Origin: Catellatospora sichuanensis
GTDB lineage: Bacteria > Actinomycetota > Actinomycetes > Mycobacteriales > Micromonosporaceae
Length of the DNA stretch: 64,000 nucleotides
Reading direction: 5' to 3'
Assembly: GCF_007483665.1 (NCBI RefSeq)
Contig: NZ_ML660184.1
Location: 1 to 64,000, forward strand
The notes under the pieces were generated by a model, which saw only the letters and a program-made list of their open reading frames with translations, did not search any database and was not told the DNA's origin. A program made the translations under genes and the position numbers. This document shows positions 25,228 to 33,569 of this stretch, one piece after another (the stretch's first letter is position 1; the number at the start of each line of letters is the position of its first letter).

Positions 25228-25803
25228 ATGGACCTTCGTGATCTCGACCGGCGGGCCCTCGCCGCGGCCGCGGCCGCCGTGAACCGCGTCAAGCGCGCCG
25301 ATCTCGCCCGGCCCACGCCTTGCGGCGACTGGACTCTCGGCCAGCTGCTCGGGCACATGATCGGGCACAACCGCGGTTTCGCCGCGGCGGCGGCGGGCAA
25401 ACCCACCGATCCGGCCGTGTGGGACGACCTGACCCCGCCGACCGACCCCCGCCGGGCGTTCGCCGACTCCGTCACCCTGGTCACCAAGGCCTTCAGCGCG
25501 AAGACGCTGCTGGACCGCAAGATCGAGGTGTACGGGTACGGCACCTTCACCGCCCCGACCGTGCTCGGCATGCACTTCGTCGACTTCCTGGTGCACACCT
25601 GGGACGTGGCCAGGTCGACCGGCGCGGACGCCACGCTCGACCCTGACCTGAGCGCGGCGGCCATGAAGATCGCACTGCGCTGGCCCACCGACCGGCCCAG
25701 CAAGGCCTTCGGCGTCATGGTCGAGCCGGCCGAGCAAGCCCCGCCCGGCGACCGGCTCGTCGCCTACCTGGGCCGCTCCCCCGGCTGGCCGGACGGCCAC
25801 TGA
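25228..25803 (+). CDS. TIGR03086-type mycothiol-dependent isomerase-like protein
   Basis: 191 residues; ATG 25228 chosen over the GTG at 25219 because the -10 box fits a leaderless start there. DinB/MDMPI fold: DLARPTPCGDWTLGQLLGHMIGHNRGFAAAA, with His residues of the metal site in LLGHMIGHN and later FVDFLVHTWDVARSTG. Actinobacterial members use mycothiol as thiol cofactor in place of glutathione. Actual substrate unknown. Its last 40 bp overlap the 3' end of the convergent MFS gene. Confidence 0.8.
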   Translation: MDLRDLDRRALAAAAAAVNRVKRADLARPTPCGDWTLGQLLGHMIGHNRGFAAAAAGKPTDPAVWDDLTPPTDPRRAFADSVTLVTKAFSAKTLLDRKIEVYGYGTFTAPTVLGMHFVDFLVHTWDVARSTGADATLDPDLSAAAMKIALRWPTDRPSKAFGVMVEPAEQAPPGDRLVAYLGRSPGWPDGH

Positions 25804-27368
25804 GCAGACACTGCCCGCAGCTCGGTCAGCGTCGACTCGAGCTCGCGCAGGTTCGCCCGCACCGCCGCCACCCGCTGCTCGGCGGCCCGGCGGCGGGCCA
25901 GATGCACCTCTTCCACCGTCTCGTACACCTCGGGCAACTCCAGCGCGGCGACGTGCTGGAGCGCCACGGCGGACGAGACGGTGTACGGCCGTGCCAGCCG
26001 CCGCCGGCCGCGCCGTGCGGTGACCGTCCAGCCGCCCCCGGCATAGGTCAGCGTCACCGACACCGGCACGGCCGGTCCGGTGTCCACCAGGCCCGTCCGG
26101 CGGCCCAGCTCGGACAGGTACTCCTGCCACAGCGGGGCGGCCGGGGCGGCCTTGCCGGGCTTGATGTCGTTGATCTGCTGCCACAGCCGCCAGCCGACCA
26201 CCGGCGTCAGCGTGGCCGCGAAGTACGCCGTCCCGGCCAGCCACAGCCCGCCGGACAGCCCCAGCGTCTCCACCGCCCACGCGCCGACCATGCCGCCCAG
26301 CGGGATGCCGCCGAACGTGATCGCCCCGGTCAGCCCGAACACCCGGGTCTGCATGGCCCGCGGCACCCGCTCGAACATCAGCAGCCCGTACGTGGGGTTC
26401 ACCGAGGACATGGCCACCCCGGACACGAACGACACGGCCAGCGCCACCCACAGGTCGTCGCTGAGCGCCAGCACCAGGAACCGCGGCGCACCGCCGACGA
26501 AGTATCCGATGACGAGGGTCGCGTACCGCGGCAGCCGCGTCACCAGCGCCGCGAAAGCCGCCGCACCCGCGATCGCGCCGAGCGCGAAGGCGCCGCCGAT
26601 CCAGCCCAGCGCGATCGGCGAGCCGAGGTGCTCGCGTACCCACATCGGGATGAAGACCACCGCGCTGGCCTGGTTGAACAGGTTCGTCACGAACATCATG
26701 CCGACCAGGCTGCGCAGCAGCCGCTCCCGCCGGACGAAGCCGAACCCCGTGCGCAGCCCCTGCCAGTAGGACTCCGGCACGGCGCGGGCCGGATGGTTCT
26801 GTTCGCGGGTGATCCGCACCAGCACCGCGACCACGCCCGCGCAGCCCGCGAACGTCGCCGCGTCCACCCAGATCGCGCCGACCGGGCCGAGCCAGGCGAT
26901 CAGCACACCGGCCACCGCCGCGCCGATCACCATCGCCATCCGGTTGAGCGCGGCGAAGACCGCGGTGACCCGCGCCATCGGCGTGCCTGACGCTTCCACC
27001 ACCGGCGGCAGCAGCACCCGCTTCGACTTGTCGCCCACCCCGCGCAGTGCGCCCAGCGTCGCGATGAGCACGACCAGCACCGTGAAGTCGGCGCTGCCGA
27101 ACGCCGCGATCGCGCCCACCACCAGCGCGCTGCCCAGGTCGGTGCCGATGGACACCTCGCGCACCCCGAACCGGTCCGCCAGCGGCGTGCCGAAGATCCC
27201 GGCCAGGATGTACGGCAGCGCCTCGGCGAACGCCACCACGCCGACCTTCGTCGGGTCGTCGGTGGTCACCAGCACGAGCCACGGGATGGCCAGGAACGAC
27301 ATCCGCGAACCGACGGTCGACACCAGCTCGGCGCCGAGCAGCCCGATCAGCGCCGCTCTGCGCTGCAT
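25764..27368 (-). CDS. MFS transporter with C-terminal coiled coil
   Basis: 534 residues; ATG at 27368 follows AGGAGGTGGCG. Twelve hydrophobic segments, with the MFS loop LADRFGVREV after the second segment; the sequence resembles enterobactin-exporter/tetracycline-type drug efflux MFS proteins. After about residue 400 there is an unusual soluble extension with VSVTLTYAGGGWTVTARRGRRRLARPY and a charged helix (VEEVHLARRRAAEQRVAAVRANLRELESTLTEL) likely to form a coiled coil. The 3' end overlaps the convergent gene by 40 bp. Substrate unknown. Confidence 0.82.
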   Translation of the reverse strand: MQRRAALIGLLGAELVSTVGSRMSFLAIPWLVLVTTDDPTKVGVVAFAEALPYILAGIFGTPLADRFGVREVSIGTDLGSALVVGAIAAFGSADFTVLVVLIATLGALRGVGDKSKRVLLPPVVEASGTPMARVTAVFAALNRMAMVIGAAVAGVLIAWLGPVGAIWVDAATFAGCAGVVAVLVRITREQNHPARAVPESYWQGLRTGFGFVRRERLLRSLVGMMFVTNLFNQASAVVFIPMWVREHLGSPIALGWIGGAFALGAIAGAAAFAALVTRLPRYATLVIGYFVGGAPRFLVLALSDDLWVALAVSFVSGVAMSSVNPTYGLLMFERVPRAMQTRVFGLTGAITFGGIPLGGMVGAWAVETLGLSGGLWLAGTAYFAATLTPVVGWRLWQQINDIKPGKAAPAAPLWQEYLSELGRRTGLVDTGPAVPVSVTLTYAGGGWTVTARRGRRRLARPYTVSSAVALQHVAALELPEVYETVEEVHLARRRAAEQRVAAVRANLRELESTLTELRAVSAQWPSGQPGERPR

Positions 27369-27504
27369 CGCCACCTCCTGGAACACTCTCAGCGCCGCGC
27401 GAGCCCGCCGCCGCTCTGCCTGGCCGTCACGTCGGGTCCACCGACCCTACCGACGGGTTTCGATCTCCGTCCATACCGATCGTGCAGTGACCGGGCGCGA
27501 CACC

Positions 27505-27533
27505 TTCACGTGCCGCCGGTGCGGCCATAACAT
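27505..27533 (+). promoter_or_regulatory. Promoter of the leaderless LysR gene
   Basis: TTCACG, 17 nt, TAACAT (27528-27533), then 6 nt to the GTG at 27540. The geometry fits transcription starting at the start codon. Confidence 0.45.
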
Positions 27534-27539
27534 CAGCGG

Positions 27540-28496
27540 GTGAGGTTGGAGCTGCGGCACCTGCGGGTGGTCTGCGCGATAGCCGACGCCGGCAGTGTCA
27601 CCAAGGCGGCGGCCGTGCTCGGGCTGGCCGCGCCCGCCCTCACCACCCAGCTGCAGCGCATTGAACGCGCCTTCGGCGGGCAGCTGTTCGAACGCGACCG
27701 CCGCGGCGCCCGGCCCACCCCGCTCGGCGAGCTGGTGCTGGCCCGGGCCCGCGTGCTGCTGCCCGCGGTGCAGGGCCTGGAGGACGAGGCGACCCGGTTC
27801 GCCGGGCTGGCCCGGGACTCCGGCGGCGACGGGCTGCCCGGCTACCGCATCGGCGCGGTGAACGGCCCGCTCATCGGCGGGGTGGTGCACCGGCTGGCCA
27901 CCGCGCAGCCCAGCGCACAGCTCAGCACGTATCCGTCGTGGTCGTCGGCGGAGCTGTCGGCGATGCTGCTGGACGCCCGGCTCGACTTCGCGCTCATCGG
28001 CACCTGCGGCGAGGCCACCCCGCCCGACGACGGCCGTCTGGCCTGGCACACCGTGGCGACCGCCCCGGTGTTCGTGCTGCTGCCCGCCTCCCACCCGTAC
28101 GCCGATGCCGACGAGGTGGAGCTGGCCGACCTGGCCGGCTCCCGCTGGGCGGCCACTCCCGGCGACGGCTGCTTCGCCGACTGCTTCGCCGCCGCCTGCG
28201 CGCGGGCCGGCTTCACCCCCAGCCCGATCCACGAGAGCGACCTCGGCGGCTGCGCCGACCTCGTCCGCGGCGGCAGCGTGGTGGCCCTCTGCCAGCCCAC
28301 CTTCCGCGAGATAGCCGGCGTACGCGCCGTCCCGCTCGCCGACACCCCGCTCCGCTGGCGCCACCTCATCGGCTGGCACCCCGCCTCCCCCGCCGCCCGC
28401 GTGGCCCCCCGCCTCGTCGCCTACGCCGAAGAGTCCTATGCCGACGCCATCCGCCTCAGCCCCAACTACACCCGCTGGCTCACCCGCCACCCCTGA
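27540..28496 (+). CDS. LysR-family transcriptional regulator
   Basis: 318 residues. Winged helix-turn-helix at residues 1-60 (ELRHLRVVCAIADAGSVTKAAAVLGLAAPALTTQLQRIERAFGGQLFERDR), followed by a two-lobed effector domain (LDFALIGTC; PVFVLLPASHPYAD; GGSVVALCQPTFREI). It is divergent from the MFS exporter gene across a 171-bp spacer, which suggests it controls that exporter (inference). No obvious T-N11-A box was singled out. Confidence 0.88.
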   Translation: MRLELRHLRVVCAIADAGSVTKAAAVLGLAAPALTTQLQRIERAFGGQLFERDRRGARPTPLGELVLARARVLLPAVQGLEDEATRFAGLARDSGGDGLPGYRIGAVNGPLIGGVVHRLATAQPSAQLSTYPSWSSAELSAMLLDARLDFALIGTCGEATPPDDGRLAWHTVATAPVFVLLPASHPYADADEVELADLAGSRWAATPGDGCFADCFAAACARAGFTPSPIHESDLGGCADLVRGGSVVALCQPTFREIAGVRAVPLADTPLRWRHLIGWHPASPAARVAPRLVAYAEESYADAIRLSPNYTRWLTRHP

Positions 28497-28499
28497 CCG

Positions 28500-28562
28500 C
28501 GTTGATCATGAACTTATGGCCCGGTTCGGCGGCGTGTCACTGCCTTAACTTCATGATCAACG
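28500..28562. repeat. Long inverted repeat, GATCATGAAC family, copy 2
   Basis: CGTTGATCATGAA (28500-28512) and its complement TTCATGATCAACG (28550-28562), 37-nt interior. It begins 3 nt after the LysR stop codon, so it is probably the terminator. Confidence 0.8.
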
Positions 28563-28674
28563 GCAAGCCGGGGCGCATGGGAGCCGGAGTGGAGGCGCGG
28601 ACAGATCGCCCGGCGGGCCGGATGAGTCGCCGTGCCGGTCCCACGAGTGCCGTCAGCCTGACTAAGCTCTGGTG

Positions 28675-29199
28675 GTGATCAGATTCCGTGCGCCGGCGAC
28701 GGTGGGACTCGCGGTGGTGACCATGCTCAGCCTGCAGGGCTGTATCGGCGTCGGTGACTCGTGGACCCGTGACCAGGCTGCGCCGAGCGTCGCCACCTCG
28801 CCGGCCGCCGCCCGACCCAGCGCGAGCGCGCCCGCCGCCACGACGGCTTCGAGCGCCACCATCAGCCGGGTGGAGTCCAATGTGGCCGCCGTCGGCAACC
28901 CGACCTGCGGCGGCGCCCTTCCCCCGACCGTCACGGTGACCGCGGAGATCGCCGACGGCGGCACACCGGTGACCGCCAAGGCGCGCTACGCCATGACCGG
29001 GGGCAGCTACACCGGCGAGGTCACGCTGACCCGCGACGCCACCATGGCCCGCTACACGGCGACCCTGCCCAAGCTGGAGAAGAAGCACTTCACCAGTGCG
29101 GCGACGAACATCTTCGTCACCGTTACGATCCAGGGCGCGGCGCAGCCCGGCTACACCTCGATCACCGTCTCCCCCTGCGGTGGCAGCACCCGGGCCTGA
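28675..29199 (+). CDS. Small lipoprotein of unknown function
   Basis: 174 residues from the second of two adjacent GTG codons; TAAGCT (28663-28668) lies 6 nt before it, so it is probably leaderless. Signal MIRFRAPATVGLAVVTMLSLQGC ends in a lipobox (Cys about 23). A Ser/Ala/Pro-rich spacer is followed by an Ig-like beta domain with two Cys (NPTCGG; TVSPCGG), probably disulfide-linked. No family recognised. Confidence 0.75.
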   Translation: MIRFRAPATVGLAVVTMLSLQGCIGVGDSWTRDQAAPSVATSPAAARPSASAPAATTASSATISRVESNVAAVGNPTCGGALPPTVTVTAEIADGGTPVTAKARYAMTGGSYTGEVTLTRDATMARYTATLPKLEKKHFTSAATNIFVTVTIQGAAQPGYTSITVSPCGGSTRA

Positions 29200-29214
29200 A
29201 CCACCGGCCGGTGC

Positions 29215-30024
29215 TCAGCGTGTCACCGACGGCAGCCGGCGCAGGAAAGGCCGGTCCGCCGGCGCCACCTCGGCCGACGGGCGGCTCGCGAGCAGCACCA
29301 CGTCGAGCGCCCCGTCCGGGTCGGCCGCGTAGTGGCCGCTGGCCCAGGCCGCGTTCGCCTCGATCACCGCCCACTCAGGACGCCCGGTCCCCCCGTCCGC
29401 GAGCAGCCCGACGTCGATCACCACCGCGCTCGGCAGCTCAGGCATCCCCGTGCCCAGCAACCCCGCCGCGAAGGCGGCCGCGTCCGCACACCGGGTGTCC
29501 TCCACCGGCCCGGCGAGATCCAGCTCGCCGTCCACGGCGTACCTGCTGACGGCCCGGACCCGGCCCGCCGCGAGGAAGAGCCGGAACTCCACCTCGAACG
29601 ACACCACCTCACTGACCAGCACCGCAGTGTCGTCCTCCAGCACGTCCGGGCCGGGCAGGCCGGCCCCGGAGGGATATACGCGGGCGGGGAAGCTCTTGTC
29701 GTCCGGCGGCTTCACGAACGCGGGCCGGTCCAGCGAGCGCGCCTGTGCCAGCGTGGTGAAGACGACCTCACGGCGCGTCCACGCACGCGGCAGCCGGGCG
29801 AGCCAGTCCTGGTCAGGCTCGAGCAGTCCGACGCCGAGTTCCGCGCCGACCGCGTCGGCGAACAGCGGCCCGGCGTACAGGTGCGCCCCGACGTGCCCGG
29901 CCAGGTGCTCCGGCAACCGCCAGGTGTGCAGCGTCTCGACTCGCATGCCGCGCCGCCGCGCGGCGTCGGCGAAGGCCAGCCCGGTCTCGGTCACCCGCGG
30001 CGGCAGTATCAGCACTCGGTCCAC
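29215..30024 (-). CDS. ATP-grasp (R2K-type) protein
   Basis: 269 residues from GTG at 30024; no ATG lies in frame nearby except within the inverted repeat further up. VLILPPRVTETGLAFADAARRRGMRVETL, then WTRREVVFTTLAQARSL, AFVKPPDDKSFPARVY (the first ATP-contact Lys), SEVVSFEVEFRLFLAAGRVRA and WAVIEANAAWASGHYAAD (metal-binding Asn/Glu). This is the R2K_3 ATP-grasp group whose substrates are unknown. Convergent with the lipoprotein gene, 15 bp apart. Confidence 0.72.
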   Translation of the reverse strand: MDRVLILPPRVTETGLAFADAARRRGMRVETLHTWRLPEHLAGHVGAHLYAGPLFADAVGAELGVGLLEPDQDWLARLPRAWTRREVVFTTLAQARSLDRPAFVKPPDDKSFPARVYPSGAGLPGPDVLEDDTAVLVSEVVSFEVEFRLFLAAGRVRAVSRYAVDGELDLAGPVEDTRCADAAAFAAGLLGTGMPELPSAVVIDVGLLADGGTGRPEWAVIEANAAWASGHYAADPDGALDVVLLASRPSAEVAPADRPFLRRLPSVTR

Positions 30025-30070
30025 GACGCGCCATGCTGCCAGCCCGCACGGCTCGGGGCCACCACACCCC

Positions 30071-30135
30071 GCGGTGATCATGAAGTTGTGGCAGCGACAC
30101 ACCGTCGAACCGGCCCACAAGTTCATGATCACCGC
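30071..30135. repeat. Long inverted repeat, GATCATGAAC family, copy 3
   Basis: GCGGTGATCATGAA (30071-30084) pairs with TTCATGATCACCGC (30122-30135); after one mismatch the stem continues through TTGTGG/CCACAA, giving a 21-nt arm. It lies upstream of the ATP-grasp gene and downstream of the HxlR gene stop (30170), both on the minus strand. Confidence 0.8.
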
Positions 30136-30169
30136 AGGAGAGCGCCGCGGGCCGCCGCCGGGCGGTGGG

Positions 30170-30670
30170 TCAGGCCGCTTCCGCGGCGGCGGGCGTACGC
30201 CCACGCCGGATCGCCCCCGGCCCCGGCCGCGTGACCACCTCGCGGGGCGAGCCCACCTCGTGCCCCTCGGCGCAGGCCAGCGACGTGTGCACGGGCGACC
30301 CGCAGTCGCGGTGCACCATGTCCACGGGCGGCCCGGCCGGGTCGGCGAGATAGCGGTCGCCCCACTCCCGCACGGCGACCAGCACCGGATACAGGTCGAA
30401 GCCCTTCTCGGTGAGCCGGTATTCGTGGCGCTCGCGCTCCCCGGGCTCCCGGTACGGCACGCGGCGCAGCACGCCCTGCTCGACGAGCATGTTGAGCCGG
30501 TTGGTGAGCACCTGCCGGGGTATGCCGCTGTGCTCGCGCATGTCCTCGAAGCGGCGGATGCCGTTGAAGACCTCCCGCAGCACCACCAGGGTCCAGCGTT
30601 CGCCGAGCACAGCCATGGCGCGGGCGACGGTGCAGTTCTCGGCCGACCAGTCGAGTGCGGTAGGTCTCAC
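30170..30670 (-). CDS. HxlR-family transcriptional regulator
   Basis: 166 residues. CTVARAMAVLGERWTLVVLREVFNGIRRFEDMREHSGIPRQVLTNRLNMLVEQGVLRR is the typical HxlR winged helix; a C-terminal tail has three Cys residues (HRDCGS; SLACAEGH) that could bind metal or sense oxidants, as in some relatives. Divergent from the thioesterase gene with 55 bp between starts; the operator between them is described next. Confidence 0.9.
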   Translation of the reverse strand: MRPTALDWSAENCTVARAMAVLGERWTLVVLREVFNGIRRFEDMREHSGIPRQVLTNRLNMLVEQGVLRRVPYREPGERERHEYRLTEKGFDLYPVLVAVREWGDRYLADPAGPPVDMVHRDCGSPVHTSLACAEGHEVGSPREVVTRPGPGAIRRGRTPAAAEAA

Positions 30671-30679
30671 TCCACCAGG

Positions 30680-30719
30680 CTAAGTCTCGTTGACAGACTC
30701 AGCAACCGCCTGCCAGGCT
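30680..30719 (+). promoter_or_regulatory. HxlR operator embedded in the thioesterase promoter
   Basis: CTAAGTCT (30680-30687) and AGACTCAG (30695-30702) form an inverted repeat with one mismatch. TTGACA (30690-30695) lies in its centre, and CAGGCT follows after 18 nt (30714-30719), 6 nt before the ATG at 30726. A further CTGAGTC half-site is at 30718-30724. Binding of the regulator would cover the -35 box of the thioesterase gene and the start region of its own gene. Confidence 0.55.
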
Positions 30720-30725
30720 GAGTCC

Positions 30726-31253
30726 ATGACGCAGACCCAGACCGAGCCGACCGCGGATCTCGCGACCGTGGAGCGCACGCGCACCTTCTCCTGGTCCGAC
30801 CCCCGGCGCAACGCCGCCGAGCTGGGCCGGCTCAGCGGCCTCGAGCTGCTGCACGCGATGGCCCGCGGCGAGCTCCCGGCCCCACCGGTGATGCACCTGC
30901 TCGGCATGGACAGCGTGCAGGCCGAGGAAGGCCGCGTCGTGGTCACCATGCGCGCCCAGGAGTTCCACTACAACCCGCTCGGCGGCGTGCACGGCGGCGT
31001 ACTGGCCACCCTGCTCGACACCGCCGCCGCCTGCGCCGTGCACAGCACCCTCCCGGCCGGCGTCGGCTACACCTCCCTGGACCTGACCACGAAGTTCCTG
31101 CGCCCGGTCAGCGTCGACTCCGGAATGCTGCGCTGCGAGGGCACCGTCATCTCCCGCGGCCGCCGCACCGCCCTGGCCCAGGCCCAACTCACCGACGCCC
31201 AGGGCCGCCTCCTCGCCCACGCCACCTCCTCCTGCCTCATCTTCGACCTGTAA
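30726..31253 (+). CDS. PaaI-type hotdog thioesterase
   Basis: 175 residues. ATG 30726 is chosen over a TTG at 30690 because the promoter places the transcript start there. Hotdog motif FHYNPLGGVHGGVLATLLDTAAACAVHSTLP with the catalytic Asp/Gly-His region, then TSLDLTTKFLRPV and EGTVISRGRRTALAQAQLTDAQGRLLAHATSSCLIF. Hydrolyses acyl-CoA thioesters, probably aromatic or medium chain. Expected to be controlled by the divergent HxlR regulator. Confidence 0.88.
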   Translation: MTQTQTEPTADLATVERTRTFSWSDPRRNAAELGRLSGLELLHAMARGELPAPPVMHLLGMDSVQAEEGRVVVTMRAQEFHYNPLGGVHGGVLATLLDTAAACAVHSTLPAGVGYTSLDLTTKFLRPVSVDSGMLRCEGTVISRGRRTALAQAQLTDAQGRLLAHATSSCLIFDL

Positions 31254-31277
31254 ACACCGAACTCCACTCCAAGATCA

Positions 31278-31352
31278 CGACGATCTTGCGCGAACCGTTG
31301 ATGATTTGCCCGTTCCGGGCGTGTCATACCCACAGTTCACGCAAGATCGTCG
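31278..31352. repeat. Long inverted repeat, GATCTTGCG family, copy 1
   Basis: CGACGATCTTGCGCGAAC (31278-31295) pairs with GTTCACGCAAGATCGTCG (31335-31352) with one mismatch. The interior holds a second stem, GCCCG-ttc-CGGGC (31308-31320). It lies between convergent stops (31253 and 31363). Read on the other strand it matches the element at 59287 at both ends. Confidence 0.8.
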
Positions 31353-31362
31353 CGGGTGGGGG

Positions 31363-32760
31363 TTAGAGGGTGTTGGTGCGGGTTGTGTTGCGGTACCAGA
31401 GGGCGGAGTCTTTGGGGTGGCGGCGCTGGGTCTCGTAGTCGACGTAGACGAGGCCGAAGCGCTTGTCGTAGCCGAAGGCCCATTCGAAGTTGTCCAGTAG
31501 GGACCAGGCGAGGTAGCCGCGGACGTCCGCGCCGGCGGACAGGGCCGCGTGCACGGCGCGCAGGTGCCCGTCGAGGTACGCGATCCGGTCCGGGTCGGCC
31601 ACCCGGTCCCCGATCAGCTCGTCGGCATACGCCGCGCCGTTCTCGGTCACCATCAGCGGCGTGCCCGGATACTCCCGGGCCAGCCGCAGCAGCAGGTCGG
31701 ACAGGCCGCTCGGGTCGACCGTCCAGCCCATGTCGGTGACCGGGCCGGGCTGCGGCACGAACGCGACCCCCTCGCTGCCCGGGTACATCGGGTGCGCCGC
31801 CGCGCCGACCTGCGCCCGTACCAGGGCAGGCTGGTAGTAGTTGATGCCCAGCAGGTCGATCGGGGCGGAGATGACCGCCAGGTCCCCGTCGACGATGGCG
31901 TCCGCGGCGCCGAACCGTTCGAACAGCCCCAGCATGTCCAGCGGATACCGGCCGCGCAGCACCGGGTCCAGGAAGATCCGGTTGAGCACGCCGTCGACGC
32001 GCCACGCCGCCGCCACGTCGTGCGGGTCGCCCGGGTCCTCGGGGTTGACCCGGGCGAGGTTGAGGGTGAGCGACAGCTCGCGTACGCCCGCCGCGCGCAG
32101 CGCCTGCGCCGCCAGCCCATGCCCGAGCAGCAGGTGGTGCGCGGCCCGGAAGGCGGTCCGGTTGTCGGTGTGTCCCGGCGCGTGATCCCCGCTGGCGTAG
32201 CCGAGGAACGCCGCGACCCACGGCTCGTTGAGCGTGGTCCAGGTGCCGACGCGGTCTGCGAGCCGGGACGCGGTCACCGCGGCGTACTCGGCGAAGTACG
32301 CCGCGGTGTCCCGGTCCCCCCAGCCGCCCCGCCCGTGGGACTGCAGCGCGAGCGGCAGGTCCCAGTGGTAGAGCGTCACCATCGGCTCGATCCCGTGCGC
32401 CAGCAGCTCATCCACCAGCCGGTCGTAGAAGTCCAGGCCGCGTACGTTGACCGGGCCCGTGCCGTCGGGCTTGACCCGCGGCCACGCCACCGAGAACCGG
32501 TACGTGCCGATGCCCAGCTCGGCCATCAGCGCGACGTCCTCGCGGTAGCGCCGGTAGTGGTCGCACGCGACGTCCCCGGTGTGCCCGGCGAAGACCCGGC
32601 CGTCCTTGCGGGCGAACGCGTCCCAGATGGACGGCCCCCGCCCGTCTTCGGCCGCGGCCCCCTCGATCTGGTACGCGGCCGTCGCCGCACCCCACCGGAA
32701 CCCGTCCGGGAACCGCAACGGCCCTGCCGCCACAGCCTGTTCGATCTGCTCGATACTCAT
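31363..32760 (-). CDS. Glycoside hydrolase family 1 beta-glucosidase
   Basis: 465 residues, the normal GH1 length; ATG at 32760 overlaps the upstream permease stop (ATGA). FRWGAATAAYQIEGA opens the barrel, acid/base Glu179 is in TTLNEPW, nucleophile Glu373 in VTENGAAY, and WSLLDNFEWAFGYDKRFGLVYVD closes it. No signal peptide: a cytoplasmic enzyme that splits cellobiose or other beta-glucosides brought in by the importer encoded before it. Position and type match bglC of the Streptomyces cebEFG-bglC locus. Confidence 0.93.
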   Translation of the reverse strand: MSIEQIEQAVAAGPLRFPDGFRWGAATAAYQIEGAAAEDGRGPSIWDAFARKDGRVFAGHTGDVACDHYRRYREDVALMAELGIGTYRFSVAWPRVKPDGTGPVNVRGLDFYDRLVDELLAHGIEPMVTLYHWDLPLALQSHGRGGWGDRDTAAYFAEYAAVTASRLADRVGTWTTLNEPWVAAFLGYASGDHAPGHTDNRTAFRAAHHLLLGHGLAAQALRAAGVRELSLTLNLARVNPEDPGDPHDVAAAWRVDGVLNRIFLDPVLRGRYPLDMLGLFERFGAADAIVDGDLAVISAPIDLLGINYYQPALVRAQVGAAAHPMYPGSEGVAFVPQPGPVTDMGWTVDPSGLSDLLLRLAREYPGTPLMVTENGAAYADELIGDRVADPDRIAYLDGHLRAVHAALSAGADVRGYLAWSLLDNFEWAFGYDKRFGLVYVDYETQRRHPKDSALWYRNTTRTNTL

Positions 32761-33569
32761 CCCTTGATCGCTCCCTGCATGATGCCGCCGATCAGTTGTT
32801 TGCCGAGCAGCCCGAACACGATGAGCAGCGGCAGCGTGGCCAGCATCGTGCCGGTCAGCGCCAGCGAGTAGTCCTGCACGTAGCCGGCCCGCAGCTGGGA
32901 GAGCGCGACCTGGACCGTCTGGTTCTCCGGCGAGGCCAGCACGACCAGCGGCCAGAGGTAGTCGTTCCAGACGTTGAGGAAGGTCAGCATGCCCAGCACA
33001 GCCGCGGCCGGCCGGGCCACCGGCAGCACCACGTGCCAGAACAGCCGGTGCGTGGCTGCGCCGTCGATGCGCCCGGCCTCCAGCAGCTCGGTCGGCAGCG
33101 CCTCGGACAGGTACTGCGTCATGAAGAACACGCCGAACGCGTTGACCAGGGCCGGCACCGTCACCGCCAGCAGCGTGTCGTGCCACTCCAGCTTGGTGAT
33201 CAGCATGAACAGCGGGATGATGCCCAGTTGCATCGGCACCATCATGGTGCCGACGACGGCCAGCAGCAGCGCGGTACGGCCCTTGAACTTCAGCTTGGCG
33301 AACGCGAACCCGGCCAGCGTCGAGAACAGCACCACCGACGCGGTGTTGATGCCCGACACGATCAGCGAGTTGAGCAGCGCCTGGTCGAACGGCACGGTGT
33401 CGAAGACCCGTTTGATGTTCTCGAACAGGTTCGCGCCCGGCAGCACCGGCGGCGGCACGTGCGAGAGCGCGGAGTTGTCCTGGCTGGCCACCACGACGCT
33501 GAAGTACAGCGGGAACGCGGTCAGCATCAGCACCCCGGTCAGCGTCAGGTAGACGAGTCTGCGTGTCAT
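32757..33569 (-). CDS. ABC sugar transporter permease (CebG/MalG type)
   Basis: 270 residues. ATG at 33569 overlaps the stop of the partner permease (33566-33569) and its own stop overlaps the GH1 start, so the three genes are translationally chained. Six hydrophobic segments; EAA loop LLEAGRIDGAATHRLFWHVVLPVARP; ending LLGKQLIGGIMQGAIKG, close to the paralogous permease at 12753. ATPase absent from the operon. Confidence 0.9.
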   Translation of the reverse strand: MTRRLVYLTLTGVLMLTAFPLYFSVVVASQDNSALSHVPPPVLPGANLFENIKRVFDTVPFDQALLNSLIVSGINTASVVLFSTLAGFAFAKLKFKGRTALLLAVVGTMMVPMQLGIIPLFMLITKLEWHDTLLAVTVPALVNAFGVFFMTQYLSEALPTELLEAGRIDGAATHRLFWHVVLPVARPAAAVLGMLTFLNVWNDYLWPLVVLASPENQTVQVALSQLRAGYVQDYSLALTGTMLATLPLLIVFGLLGKQLIGGIMQGAIKG

